Shown here: positions 33,553 to 42,259 of the stretch, in pieces
Position numbering within the stretch: the first letter of the stretch is position 1
Layout of the letters: each line of letters opens with the position of its first letter
Notes under the pieces: model-generated
What the model was told of the DNA's origin: nothing
Seen by the model: the letters and a program-made list of their open reading frames with translations, nothing else
Databases searched by the model: none
Translations under genes and position numbers: made by a program
From: Microvirga sp. ACRRW
GTDB taxonomy: Bacteria > Pseudomonadota > Alphaproteobacteria > Rhizobiales > Beijerinckiaceae
Direction: 5' to 3'
Length of the DNA stretch: 64,000 nt
NCBI RefSeq assembly: GCF_022346925.1
Contig: NZ_JAKRNJ010000004.1
Span: 496,001-560,000 of the forward strand

Positions 33553-35794
33553 TCACGCCGCTCCTTACATTCTCCGGCAGGGCGATGTAGAAAGTCGCGC
33601 CCTTGTCCGGCTGGCTCTGAGCCCAACTGCGGCCTCCGTGTCGTTCGACGATGCGGTGGACGTTGGCGAGCCCGATCCCTGTTCCTTCGAATTCTTCCAT
33701 CCGGTGGAGGCGCTGGAACACGCCGAACAACTTGCCGACATACTTCATATCGAAGCCGACGCCGTTGTCGCGCACGAAAAAGACGATCTCCCCGTTATCC
33801 TGGAATGAACCCACTTCGATACGGGATGTATCCTTCTTTCGAGAATATTTGACCGCATTATCCAAAAGATTCTCAAAAACGAGCCGGATCAGCACCGGAT
33901 CCGCCACGATTGAGGGCAGATCGCCGATGGTCCATTCGATCCGTTGGCCACTCGTATGCATGGCGAGCCCCTGCCGGACTTCGTCCACGAGCTTGGCCGT
34001 ATCCACCAGGCGGGGTTTGAGCGCAGTGCGACCCATCTGCGAGAAGCGCAAAAGGTTGTCGACCAGCGTTCCCGCCGTATAGGCCGCGTCGATGATCGTG
34101 TCGATGTAGCGCTTGCCGCGCTCGGTCATCTCGGACCATTCCTGCTTCTTCAGAAGCTCGGAGTAGCCCACGATGTGGCGGAACGGAGCACGCAGGTCGT
34201 GAGACACGGAATAGGAAAAAGCCTCCAGCTCCTTGTTCGAGCGGCGAAGCTCGTCCGTGAGGGCCGCTAGCTCCTCGGCGCGGCGCAGGACGATGCCGAC
34301 GATAGCGTTGCGCAATTCCTTGACCGCCTCGACCTCGCTGCGGTCCCAGGCGGCAGAGCGCCCGCGCACCGTCTCCTTCCAAATCTCGAAAGAGCGTCGG
34401 GGATGAAGCCTCAGGGTGCCTGCCTCCTCCCGCACCGGCTTTTCCGGGTTGCCGCCCCATTTGACCGTCTCCACGATCTCGGGACGGAACCAGAGGATGT
34501 AGCTCGACCGCATCTTCGAAATGGAAATGGAGAGAAGGCCGCCGGCCTTGTCAGCATAGCGCGCCGCTTGCGGAAAGAGTTCCGCCAGACGGTCCGTGGC
34601 GAACACGTCCTCCTGATGATGCTCCGAGAGCCAAGCATAGAGGGCTCTGACCTCCCCCTCGCCAGGCGTTGTGCCGAGGCGCCAGCAATGCTCGTCCGTG
34701 ACGATGGCAACGCCTGTCGCCCCGGCAAGCAGCATCAGGTCATTCGGATTGTTCACGAGCCCGTCGATAAAGAAGTTCTCGCCCGCCATGTAGGCAAGCA
34801 GGCGCGTCTGAACGGCGCCGAGCCGAACGCGGTTGTCAGCCAGCGCGGTATTCTCCCGTGCTTCGAGCTGCAGCGAGAAAATCTGCGTGAGGAAATCGCA
34901 GGCATTGCGCACCGGCAGCGCCACGCGCCTCGGGCTGCTGTTGTGGCAGGAGATCAAGCCCCATAACGCACCGTCGCGCAGGATCGAGATCGACATGGAG
35001 GCGGGCGTGCCCATGTTGCGCATGTATTCGAGATGCACGGGCGAGACACTGCGCAGCGCGGAATCGCTCAAGTCGAGCGGGGCGGGATCGTGGGATTGGA
35101 TTGGGACCGGCGTGTAATCAGCATTGGGAATGATGCGCAGGCGATTGCGGCGATAGAGTTCCCGCGCCTGGGCCGGAATGTCGGAGGCGGGAAAACGCAG
35201 GTCGAGATAGGACGGCAGCGCTTCGTTTCGATCTTCCGCAATCACGGTGCCGTTCCATTGCTCGTCGAAGCGATAGACGAGGACCCGGTCGAAGCCGGTC
35301 ATGCGGCGGATATCCTCCGCCGCCAATTGGCAGAGGCGATCGATGGTGGAAGCTCCGTGCAGTTCCTCCACGAAACGGCGAAGCGTCGGGTAGAGCGCAT
35401 CGATGCTCGACACCGTATTTCCGGGCACCGCTTCCAGCTCAAGAACCGCATGTCCGTCGGAGCGGGAGAGCGCCACATCGAAGGCCGCCTCGCCAGTGAC
35501 GGTTTTCAGGATGACCGTGCGCACGAAGCGCGTCGTTCCGGAAGGCGTCGCCTCCGCGACATCGGCCTCCAGTAAGGCGGCGATCTCGGGCAGCGCGTCA
35601 CGGAAAGGACGCTTCAGGATCGAGAGAGGCTCGATGCCGAAGAATGACGCGACATTGGCGCTTGCATGCGTAAGGCTCATGTCGGCGATGGATATCGCGA
35701 ACAGAATTCCGTGAGGCTGGATGCTGCCCGGGATATGGATCGGCTCCCGCTCGCAAGCGGTCAGATCGAACTCTTGCGGCCCTTGCTGATTCAT
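33521..35794 (-). CDS. bphP: Bacteriophytochrome histidine kinase (PAS-GAF-PHY-HisKA-HATPase)
   Basis: A 757-residue red/far-red photoreceptor kinase. Cys14 in TACEREPIHIPGSIQPHG is the expected biliverdin attachment site in the N-terminal PAS region. The GAF domain has FPASDIPAQARELYRRNRLR and SPVHLEYMRNMG, with SCHNSSPR where SCHH is common; the PHY domain has the WFRPEIVETVKWGGNP tongue. The kinase has SYSVSHDLRAPFRHI (phospho-His), then N-, G1- and G2-box motifs (LLDNAVKYSRK, DNGVGFDMKY, GTGIGLA). The ATG overlaps the heme-oxygenase stop by 4 nt, so chromophore synthesis and apoprotein are translated together. Confidence 0.96.
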   Translation of the reverse strand: MNQQGPQEFDLTACEREPIHIPGSIQPHGILFAISIADMSLTHASANVASFFGIEPLSILKRPFRDALPEIAALLEADVAEATPSGTTRFVRTVILKTVTGEAAFDVALSRSDGHAVLELEAVPGNTVSSIDALYPTLRRFVEELHGASTIDRLCQLAAEDIRRMTGFDRVLVYRFDEQWNGTVIAEDRNEALPSYLDLRFPASDIPAQARELYRRNRLRIIPNADYTPVPIQSHDPAPLDLSDSALRSVSPVHLEYMRNMGTPASMSISILRDGALWGLISCHNSSPRRVALPVRNACDFLTQIFSLQLEARENTALADNRVRLGAVQTRLLAYMAGENFFIDGLVNNPNDLMLLAGATGVAIVTDEHCWRLGTTPGEGEVRALYAWLSEHHQEDVFATDRLAELFPQAARYADKAGGLLSISISKMRSSYILWFRPEIVETVKWGGNPEKPVREEAGTLRLHPRRSFEIWKETVRGRSAAWDRSEVEAVKELRNAIVGIVLRRAEELAALTDELRRSNKELEAFSYSVSHDLRAPFRHIVGYSELLKKQEWSEMTERGKRYIDTIIDAAYTAGTLVDNLLRFSQMGRTALKPRLVDTAKLVDEVRQGLAMHTSGQRIEWTIGDLPSIVADPVLIRLVFENLLDNAVKYSRKKDTSRIEVGSFQDNGEIVFFVRDNGVGFDMKYVGKLFGVFQRLHRMEEFEGTGIGLANVHRIVERHGGRSWAQSQPDKGATFYIALPENVRSGVNAGIEADPAG

Positions 35795-36357
35795 GAGCCC
35801 TCGCACAGCCAGTCATGCATGACATCAAAGGTCTTTTGAGCCGTTTCGACGATCACGTCGTCAGCTTCGGAAGAGGATGCTTCCAGAAGCTTGGCGCCAA
35901 ATTGCTTCCACATGACAGCAATATCACTCCCATAGCTTTTGAAATAGGCACAGCCCGTCTCAGGACACAGCCCGAGCTTGCGCTTCACCTCTCGTGCGAT
36001 GATCGCGCCGCCGAGCGTCGAGCCCTCGACCACATACATGCTGCCGAGCACGGCTGCGGGCGACGGCAGAGGCATGAGAGGGTCGCATTGCGGCAAACGA
36101 ATGATCTCGTCTTCCGTTAAGCCGAGCACCGAGAGATCCTTGGCGAGAAGCGTCGCCTTGCACCGGCTCTCGAAGAAGGCTTTGTCAGGCGCGATCCCTG
36201 ACGCGGCGCGCTCCCAGGCGCTGTGGAAGCCGTAGAAGCGGATCAGGAGGTTCCTATATCCGTCGCGGCTGGCGATCCGGCGGTCGAGATCCATGGCCAG
36301 CTCGATGCGATCATGGGCGGGCCTGGTTTCGATCTTCAGCCGTTCGAGCAGCGTCAT
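35791..36357 (-). CDS. bphO: Biliverdin-producing heme oxygenase (BphO-type)
   Basis: A 188-residue heme oxygenase. The proximal heme ligand is the His of ETRPAHDRIELAMDL near residue 15, and the distal-helix glycines are represented by YVVEGSTLGGAIIAREV. It opens heme to biliverdin, the chromophore of the adjacent phytochrome. Its ATG overlaps the stop of the upstream ABC permease by 4 nt and its own stop overlaps the phytochrome start by 4 nt; it is therefore the bridge between the transporter half and the light-sensing half of the operon. Confidence 0.95.
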   Translation of the reverse strand: MTLLERLKIETRPAHDRIELAMDLDRRIASRDGYRNLLIRFYGFHSAWERAASGIAPDKAFFESRCKATLLAKDLSVLGLTEDEIIRLPQCDPLMPLPSPAAVLGSMYVVEGSTLGGAIIAREVKRKLGLCPETGCAYFKSYGSDIAVMWKQFGAKLLEASSSEADDVIVETAQKTFDVMHDWLCEGS

Positions 36358-37106
36358 GACACCTCATCCACGAAGCGGCCGAGTTTTCGGGCGGCGGCAC
36401 GCTCGATCAATCCCAATCCGTCGTGGATCAGAACGGCGAGCAGCGCAACCACCAATCCGCCCTGGAGCACGAAAGCGATATTATTGGATTGCAACCCGGC
36501 GATGATAACCTCACCGAGGCCCTTGGCCGCAACCGTGGAACCGATCGTGGCCGTTCCCAAACTGATAATGACGGACAGTCGAATTCCGGCAAGGATCACG
36601 GGGAAGGCCAGCGGCAGCTCGACCTGCGACAGGCGCTGCCATGTATTCATGCCCATGCCGCGTGCCGCTTCCATGGCCTGCGTGGGAACCTGGGTCAGCC
36701 CCGTCAGCGTGTTCTCGAAGATCGGCAGGAGGCCGTAGAGAAACAGCGCGATGAAGGTCGGCTTCTCGCCGAAGCCCACCAGGGGAACCGCGATGGCGAG
36801 CACAGCAATCGGCGGAAAGGTCTGGCCGATATTCACGAGGCTGCGCGAGAGCGGCAGGAACTCGCCTCCCGACGGACGCGTAACGAAGATGCCGAGCGAA
36901 ACGGCGAGAATGGTACTCGCGATCGTGGCGAGGCACACCGTGCGCAAGTGCTGCAGGGTGAGAGAGAACAGGCTTCCCTGATTGTAGATGGCAGGCGCGC
37001 CCGGGGTCACCAAAGGTTCGAAGGCGAACGCGAAGGCCTGCGGCATCGCAATGAAAGCGACGAGTAGCAGCAGGCTGATCAAGCGAACGAGAGAGGCAAG
37101 TCTCAT
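36354..37106 (-). CDS. Osmoprotectant (glycine betaine/choline)-type ABC permease
   Basis: A 250-residue permease of the OpuCB/YehW class. It opens with a signal-anchor-like helix (LISLLLLVAFIAMPQAFAF), then has five to six membrane spans. The EAA-type loop is ALEAARGMGM-like (MEAARGMGMNTWQRLSQVELPLAFPVILAG), shared nearly word for word with the other permease of the same operon. The ATG overlaps the ATPase stop by 4 nt; a longer start would lie inside that gene. Confidence 0.92.
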   Translation of the reverse strand: MRLASLVRLISLLLLVAFIAMPQAFAFAFEPLVTPGAPAIYNQGSLFSLTLQHLRTVCLATIASTILAVSLGIFVTRPSGGEFLPLSRSLVNIGQTFPPIAVLAIAVPLVGFGEKPTFIALFLYGLLPIFENTLTGLTQVPTQAMEAARGMGMNTWQRLSQVELPLAFPVILAGIRLSVIISLGTATIGSTVAAKGLGEVIIAGLQSNNIAFVLQGGLVVALLAVLIHDGLGLIERAAARKLGRFVDEVS

Positions 37107-38041
37107 GGCAGCGGACGCCCGTGCTGAAGGATGCCGCCGACGCTCACCTTGCCGAGGATCACGCCCCTGGCATCCGCGACAGGCAGGGCATCGCGACCTG
37201 TCCACATGAGGCGGGAAAGCGCATCGTGCAGGCTGTCGGAAATCGCGACCGGCTCCCCCATAGCCTCGCCCGGCTCGATGGCGTCCTGCACCTTCGCGAG
37301 CGAGAGAAGACGGAACGGCCGTTCCGCCGTTCCCACGAGGCGCTCCACGAAGTCGTCGGCCGGGTGCATCAGCATTTCGGCGGGCGTCGCATGCTGCAAA
37401 AGGCGTGCCTGATCCATGACGGCGATGCGGTCGCCGAGATGGAAGGCCTCGTTCATGTCGTGCGTGACGAGCACGATGGTCGTCCCCAAGCGCCGCTGGA
37501 TGGCGAGCAGGTCATCCTGCGCCTTGGAGCGGATCACCGCATCGAGCGCGCCGAAGGGCTCGTCCATCAGAAGAAGCGAAGGCCGGGCCGCAAGAGCCCG
37601 CGCCACGCCCACGCGCTGCTGCTGTCCGCCCGATAATTCATGCGGGAATTTATGCGCGAATTCCGCCGGGTCGAGCTGGAACAGGTCGAGCAGCTCATCC
37701 ACGCGCTGCGCTATCTTTCTCCGCTCCCATCCGAGCAGGCGCGGCACGGTAGCGATATTGGCCGCCACGTCGCGATGCGGGAACAGGCCGTAGCCCTGGA
37801 TGACATAGCCGATGCGGTGCCGCAGCTCGTCTTCCGGGATCGCGCGCGTGTCTTCCCCGTCGATGAACACGCGTCCCGCGCTCGGCTCCACCAGACGGTT
37901 GATCATGCGCAGAAGCGTCGATTTGCCCGCGCCAGAAGTTCCGACGATGACGGTGAGCGTGCCTTCCTCCACGGTGAAGGACACATCGTCGACGACGACA
38001 TTCGTGCCATAGCGCTTGGTGAGATGTTCGATCTCGATCAT
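37103..38041 (-). CDS. Osmoprotectant-type ABC ATP-binding protein with CBS-like tail
   Basis: A 312-residue ATPase. Walker A is VGTSGAGKSTLLRMINRL, signature LSGGQQQRVGVARAL, Walker B LLLMDEPFGALD and H-loop LVTHDMNEAFHLGD. The family-typical RLVEPSAGRVFIDGEDT and RIGYVIQGYGLFPHRDV place it with OpuCA/ProV-like importers. Residues about 245-312 resemble a partial CBS region (ISDSLHDALSRLMWTGRDALPVADARGVILG), used by some family members to sense ionic strength or nucleotides. Its ATG overlaps the upstream permease stop by 4 nt. Confidence 0.93.
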   Translation of the reverse strand: MIEIEHLTKRYGTNVVVDDVSFTVEEGTLTVIVGTSGAGKSTLLRMINRLVEPSAGRVFIDGEDTRAIPEDELRHRIGYVIQGYGLFPHRDVAANIATVPRLLGWERRKIAQRVDELLDLFQLDPAEFAHKFPHELSGGQQQRVGVARALAARPSLLLMDEPFGALDAVIRSKAQDDLLAIQRRLGTTIVLVTHDMNEAFHLGDRIAVMDQARLLQHATPAEMLMHPADDFVERLVGTAERPFRLLSLAKVQDAIEPGEAMGEPVAISDSLHDALSRLMWTGRDALPVADARGVILGKVSVGGILQHGRPLP

Positions 38042-39300
38042 GCGAGCGCTCCCTTGGCGAGTTCGACCAACGCATCGAGAACGATGGATGCGGCGAAGGA
38101 CAGGATGACCGTTGGAATGGCTCCCAGCAGCACCAGATCGATCGCCGTCTGGCCGATGCCCTGGAAGACGAAGGTGCCGAAGCCTCCTCCTCCGATCAGC
38201 GCTGCCACCGTCGCAAGACCGAGATTCTGCACGAGCACGATGCGGATGCCGGCCAGGATCACCGGAAAGGCAAGCGGCATCTCGACCTGCACCAGTTTCT
38301 GGCGTGCCGACATGCCCATGCCGCGCGCCGCATCGACGGCGGCCGCGGGCACCTGGCTCAAACCTGCAATCGTGTTGGCAACGATGGGAAACAGCGCATA
38401 GAGAAACAGCGCGATGAAGGCAGGTGCCGCGCCGATGCCCTTGATGCCCAGAGCCGCAGCGAGCGGCACACTGGCCGCGATGGCGCCGAGTGGCGCCATG
38501 AGAAGGCCGAAGAGCGCGATGCTCGGAATCGTCTGCACGATGCCGAGACCCTGCAACAGGGCCGTGCGAAGCGTCTTCAGCCGGTGCCCGGCAATGCCTA
38601 ACGGAATACCGACGGCGCATGCCGCCGCCATGGAGCCGAAGGCAAGGAACAGATGCTGGCGCGCCTCACGCCAGAAGGTGTCGGAGCGAGTGCGGTATTC
38701 CTTGAGGATCGAAAGATCGTCCCAGATGCCTGAGAACAGCAGAAGCGCCAGGGCGATCAGACCCACGAGCAAGGCCGCGATCCGCCCATAGGGCCCGAGC
38801 CGCATGCGCGCCAGGGCATCGATGGCGAGAAGCGAGAACGACAGGGCGAGCAGCCAGAACCCCACCGAGGGTGACACACGGGCGAAGGTGTTGTCCGCAG
38901 GCGTCAGGTATCCGGCGGAGAGGCCTAAGGAGGGAAGAAGAACGGCAAGGCCGATCACCGCCGAACCCAGCCGTCCGAGAGGATCGCGCATCAAAGCCGC
39001 GCCCACCGCGATTGTGAGCGCCACGAGAGCCACGACGGCGCCCATGGCGATAGGCAGTGCCTCGATCAGCAGGCGCGAGTCGCCGGACGCGATGCGCGTC
39101 GCGCGATAGGTCGCAAAGGGAGCGGCAAAGAGCGCGACGCCGATGAGAATGGCGATCACGCACCCCAGATGATCGAGGGAGAGCGCGGGGCGTGGTGGAA
39201 CCACGCCAAACGTGCTCGTCCGGGATGTAACGGAACTCACGTCGTACCTTGGTCTTTCGCTTTGCCGCCCGTCTTGCTGTTTCGAGCGATCCTCAGGCAC
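38038..39300 (-). CDS. Osmoprotectant-type ABC permease with long N-terminal membrane extension
   Basis: A 420-residue permease. The C-terminal 210 residues form the canonical permease (EARQHLFLAFGSMAAACAVGIPLGI, then MGMSARQKLVQVEMPLAFPVILAG). The first 200 residues add about five more membrane spans (for example VIAILIGVALFAAPFATY and GAVVALVALTIAVGAAL), an extension known in YehY-type permeases. The GTG start follows the binding-protein stop codon without a gap and has no obvious ribosome site, which suggests translational coupling. Confidence 0.9.
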   Translation of the reverse strand: MPEDRSKQQDGRQSERPRYDVSSVTSRTSTFGVVPPRPALSLDHLGCVIAILIGVALFAAPFATYRATRIASGDSRLLIEALPIAMGAVVALVALTIAVGAALMRDPLGRLGSAVIGLAVLLPSLGLSAGYLTPADNTFARVSPSVGFWLLALSFSLLAIDALARMRLGPYGRIAALLVGLIALALLLFSGIWDDLSILKEYRTRSDTFWREARQHLFLAFGSMAAACAVGIPLGIAGHRLKTLRTALLQGLGIVQTIPSIALFGLLMAPLGAIAASVPLAAALGIKGIGAAPAFIALFLYALFPIVANTIAGLSQVPAAAVDAARGMGMSARQKLVQVEMPLAFPVILAGIRIVLVQNLGLATVAALIGGGGFGTFVFQGIGQTAIDLVLLGAIPTVILSFAASIVLDALVELAKGALA

Positions 39301-40215
39301 CTATTTGAGGAAGCCCTTGGACTTCAGATAGTCGGTCGCGACGGCTTTCGCCGCTTCGCCGCCCACCTGCACCCGGGCATTCAGCTTCTGAAGGGTCGTC
39401 AGGTCAAGAGACGCGAAGACAGGCTTGAGGATCTCGGCAATCTTCGGATTTTCCTTCAGCACGGTCTCGCGGATGATGGGCGCGGGCGCATAGACGGGCT
39501 GCACGCCCTTGTCGTCGTCGAGCACCACGAGACCCGACGGCGCGATTCCGCCGTCCGTGCCGTAAACCATGGCCGCGTTGGCGCCGCTGGTCTTCTCGGC
39601 AGCCGCCTTGATAGTTGCCGCCGTGTCGCCGCCGGAGAGCACGATGAGCTGCTCGGGCTTCAGGCTGAAGCCGTAGGTTTTTTGGAAGGACGGCAGGGCC
39701 GCTTCCGAATTCACGAACTCGGCGGAGGCCGCAAGCTTCACTTGGCCGCCGCCCGCAACCCACTTGCCGAAATCGGAGAGCGTCTTGAGCTTGTTGGGCT
39801 CCGTCACATCCTTGCGCAGTGCAATGGCCCAGGTGTTGTTGGCGGGTGCGGGATCGAGCCAGACGATCTTGTTGGCGTCGTAATCGAGTTTCTTGGCGGT
39901 CTCGAAGCCCTTGGCCGCGTCCTTCCAAACGGGGTCGTCCGCCTTGTTGAAGAAGAAACCCGCATTGCCGGTATATTCGGGATAGATGTCGATCTCGCCG
40001 GCCGTGATCGCCTTGCGCACCACCGGGGTTGCACCGAGCTGGATGCGATCCTGCGTCTTGATGCCGTTTGCCTGCAGCGTGAGCAGGATCATGTTACCTA
40101 GCACGGACCCTTCCGTGTCGATCTTCGACGAGACAACCACGTCGGCTTTGACGGGGCTCATGGCGGCGAGGCTAAGGCCCAAGGCGGCAATAAAGGTTTT
40201 CAGAACGGGCTTCAT
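39301..40215 (-). CDS. Osmoprotectant-type ABC substrate-binding protein (OsmF/YehZ-like)
   Basis: A 304-residue periplasmic protein. The signal peptide ends after MSPVKA, before DVVVSSKIDTEGSVLGN, the classic start of OpuC/OsmF-type binding proteins. Later landmarks are IDIYPEYTGNAGFFF and the long alternation of lobes ending GFLK. E. coli OsmF binds glycine betaine only weakly, and related proteins bind choline or other compounds, so the ligand is uncertain. As first gene, it is preceded by about 180 nt with no recognised feature, where the operon promoter should lie. Confidence 0.92.
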   Translation of the reverse strand: MKPVLKTFIAALGLSLAAMSPVKADVVVSSKIDTEGSVLGNMILLTLQANGIKTQDRIQLGATPVVRKAITAGEIDIYPEYTGNAGFFFNKADDPVWKDAAKGFETAKKLDYDANKIVWLDPAPANNTWAIALRKDVTEPNKLKTLSDFGKWVAGGGQVKLAASAEFVNSEAALPSFQKTYGFSLKPEQLIVLSGGDTAATIKAAAEKTSGANAAMVYGTDGGIAPSGLVVLDDDKGVQPVYAPAPIIRETVLKENPKIAEILKPVFASLDLTTLQKLNARVQVGGEAAKAVATDYLKSKGFLK

Positions 40216-40396
40216 AGGGTTCCCTCAGCATGATCAGATGAGCGCCAAGGTATTTTAGGTCACGCTCGGCATTTAAGCAGAGGGAAGCGTTCAGAGTCCG
40301 GCTCTCGCCGATAAAAACTTTGTGTCGGCGCACATTCGCCCACTGCCGACCCATGCCAGCAGCAGGCGATCTACGTCTGATGGTTTGGGCGGAGGG

Positions 40397-40606
40397 TCAG
40401 GCAGACAGAACCGATGGAGGCTCCTGGGCGATGGTGAAGCGCACCTGGGCCTGTGGACGGTGATCCTCGGACAGGAGACGCCAGGTGCTCTCAGCTTCCG
40501 TGCGGCTCTCGAAGGGGCCGACGACGCGCTCGGTGCCCTGAACCAGGGTTTCGCACTCACAGGAGGTGTATTCACCGCCAACCACCCAGAAACGAGACTT
40601 ATTCAT
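40397..40606 (-). CDS. DUF4170 small protein
   Basis: A 69-residue protein whose core (RFWVVGGEYTSCECETLV, then GTERVVGPFESRTEAESTWRLLSEDHRPQAQVRFTI) fits DUF4170, a short family frequent in alphaproteobacteria and of unknown function. The ATG has GGAG 9 nt upstream; a longer frame to the 5' side has no support. It is divergent from the ScfR-type regulator gene, with 219 nt between. Confidence 0.85.
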   Translation of the reverse strand: MNKSRFWVVGGEYTSCECETLVQGTERVVGPFESRTEAESTWRLLSEDHRPQAQVRFTIAQEPPSVLSA

Positions 40607-40773
40607 GGCCGTTCTCCGTTTTGCCTTTAAGGGGCTACGCCCTTTTGCTGAATTTACATCCGTTGACAAAAGACCTCGGCGATCCACAAACTCTTCTCGT
40701 CGGCGAGGCGTCTGAAGGGTATAATCCCTGAAGAGGCCTTTGTTTCAATGGCTGATTTCAAAAGAAAAGTGGC

Positions 40774-40825
40774 CTTGTAAATCGACGACAAGACTTGTTC
40801 GGTAAACTTGTAAAAAGATTTACAG
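40774..40825. promoter_or_regulatory. Likely autoregulatory operator of the ScfR-type gene
   Basis: TGTAAA (40809-40814) and TTTACA (40819-40824) form a perfect 6-bp inverted repeat with a 4-nt spacer, ending one base before the start codon. A second element, CTTGT (40774-40778) and ACAAG (40788-40792), lies 30 nt upstream. CTTGTAA occurs in both. A protein bound here would block translation start or transcription, as expected for self-repression. Confidence 0.5.
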
Positions 40826-42259
40826 ATGGATGAGAGCAGAAAACTCTTCGTCGGGCCCCGCCTCAAGCGTCTTCGCCGCGACCTGAACTTGAGCCAGGCG
40901 CGCATGGCCGAGGAGCTCGGGCTCTCGCCGAGCTATCTCAACCTTATGGAGCGCAACCAGCGCCCCATCACGGCGCAGGTACTCATCCGTCTGGCGCACG
41001 CCTATTCCCTGGACCCGCGAGAATTCGCCAATGACGACCATGAGCGCACGGTCTCGGAGCTGGAGGAGGTGTTCGCCGATCCGCTCTTCCGCAGCGCGCC
41101 GGTCGCTCGCATCGAGCTGCGCGAGACCATCGAAAACGCACCGTCCCTCGTGGATGCGGTGAACCGCCTCTACCGCGCCTATCAGGCTATGCGCGGCGCA
41201 CGGGAGGCGATGACGCCAAACCTTACCGACCGCGACCGCGCCGAGGATGCGCCCCAGGTCAACCCGGTCGACCGGGTGCGCGAACTGATCCACGAGGCGA
41301 AAAACCATTTCCCGGAGCTGGACGAGGCCGCCGAGACGCTCGCCTCCGATCTCGCGGTGACGGGCCACGAGCCGTTCTTCGCCATTGCGGAGCGGTTGCG
41401 CTCCAAGCACGGCATCCGCGTGCGCATCATGCCCGTCGATGTGATGTCGGATAATTTACGGCGCTACGATCATCACCGTCGCCAGCTTCTGATTTCCGAA
41501 CTCGTCGATCCGTCAGGCCGCACCTTCCAGGCCGCCTACCAGCTTGCCTTCGCCGAAATGCGTGCGACCATCGATGCGCTTGCCGCCAAGCTCGAACCCG
41601 TAGACGGACCGGCACGGCGATTGCTGCGCGTCTCCTTCGGCAATTACTTTGCCGGCGCCCTCATGATGCCCTACGGCAAGTTCCATGCGGCGGCGGAAGC
41701 GCTCGGCTATGATGTGGAAGTGCTTGGCGCGCGCTTCGGCGCGAGCTTCGAGCAGGTGGCGCATCGCCTGACCACGCTCGCCCGCCCCGGCGCGCGCGGC
41801 ATCCCGTTCTTCCTGGTGCGCGTGGATGCGGCGGGCAACGTGTCGAAGCGCTTCTCTTCGGGCCGCTTCCCGTTCTCGCAATTCGGCGGCACCTGCCCGC
41901 TCTGGAATCTGCACTCCACGTTCAAGACGCCGGGACATGTGGTGACCCAGATCGTCGAATTGCCCGACGGCTCGCGCTGGTTCTCCATGGCGCGCGCGGT
42001 GAAACGCGCCTTCAATCCCTGGGGCATGCCCGATCCGCAATTCGTGGTGGGCCTCGGCTGTGAGCTGAAATACGCCCATCGCCTCGTCTATGCGCGCGGG
42101 CTCGATCTTGCGGCCGCGGATGCTACGCCCATCGGCATCAATTGCCGCCTGTGCGAGCGCGTTGCCTGCCCGCAGCGCGCGGCCCCGCCCATGATGCATG
42201 CGCTGATCGTCGACGAGATGCGGCGCGGTATCTCGCCCTTCGAGTTCGACGCCACGTGA
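40826..42259 (+). CDS. ScfR/RamB-type XRE-family regulator with ImmA/IrrE-like and DUF2083 domains
   Basis: A 477-residue regulator. Residues 8-65 form the XRE helix-turn-helix (LKRLRRDLNLSQARMAEELGLSPSYLNLMERNQRPI). The middle third (about 190-330) resembles the IrrE/ImmA metallopeptidase fold but without a visible HExxH (AYQLAFAEM stands in its place). The C-terminal DUF2083 region carries the cysteine-rich NCRLCERVACPQRAAPP. Family members such as RamB of corynebacteria control acetate and glyoxylate-shunt genes. The isocitrate-lyase gene in this same window carries matching upstream elements, which makes it a candidate target. Confidence 0.9.
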   Translation: MDESRKLFVGPRLKRLRRDLNLSQARMAEELGLSPSYLNLMERNQRPITAQVLIRLAHAYSLDPREFANDDHERTVSELEEVFADPLFRSAPVARIELRETIENAPSLVDAVNRLYRAYQAMRGAREAMTPNLTDRDRAEDAPQVNPVDRVRELIHEAKNHFPELDEAAETLASDLAVTGHEPFFAIAERLRSKHGIRVRIMPVDVMSDNLRRYDHHRRQLLISELVDPSGRTFQAAYQLAFAEMRATIDALAAKLEPVDGPARRLLRVSFGNYFAGALMMPYGKFHAAAEALGYDVEVLGARFGASFEQVAHRLTTLARPGARGIPFFLVRVDAAGNVSKRFSSGRFPFSQFGGTCPLWNLHSTFKTPGHVVTQIVELPDGSRWFSMARAVKRAFNPWGMPDPQFVVGLGCELKYAHRLVYARGLDLAAADATPIGINCRLCERVACPQRAAPPMMHALIVDEMRRGISPFEFDAT

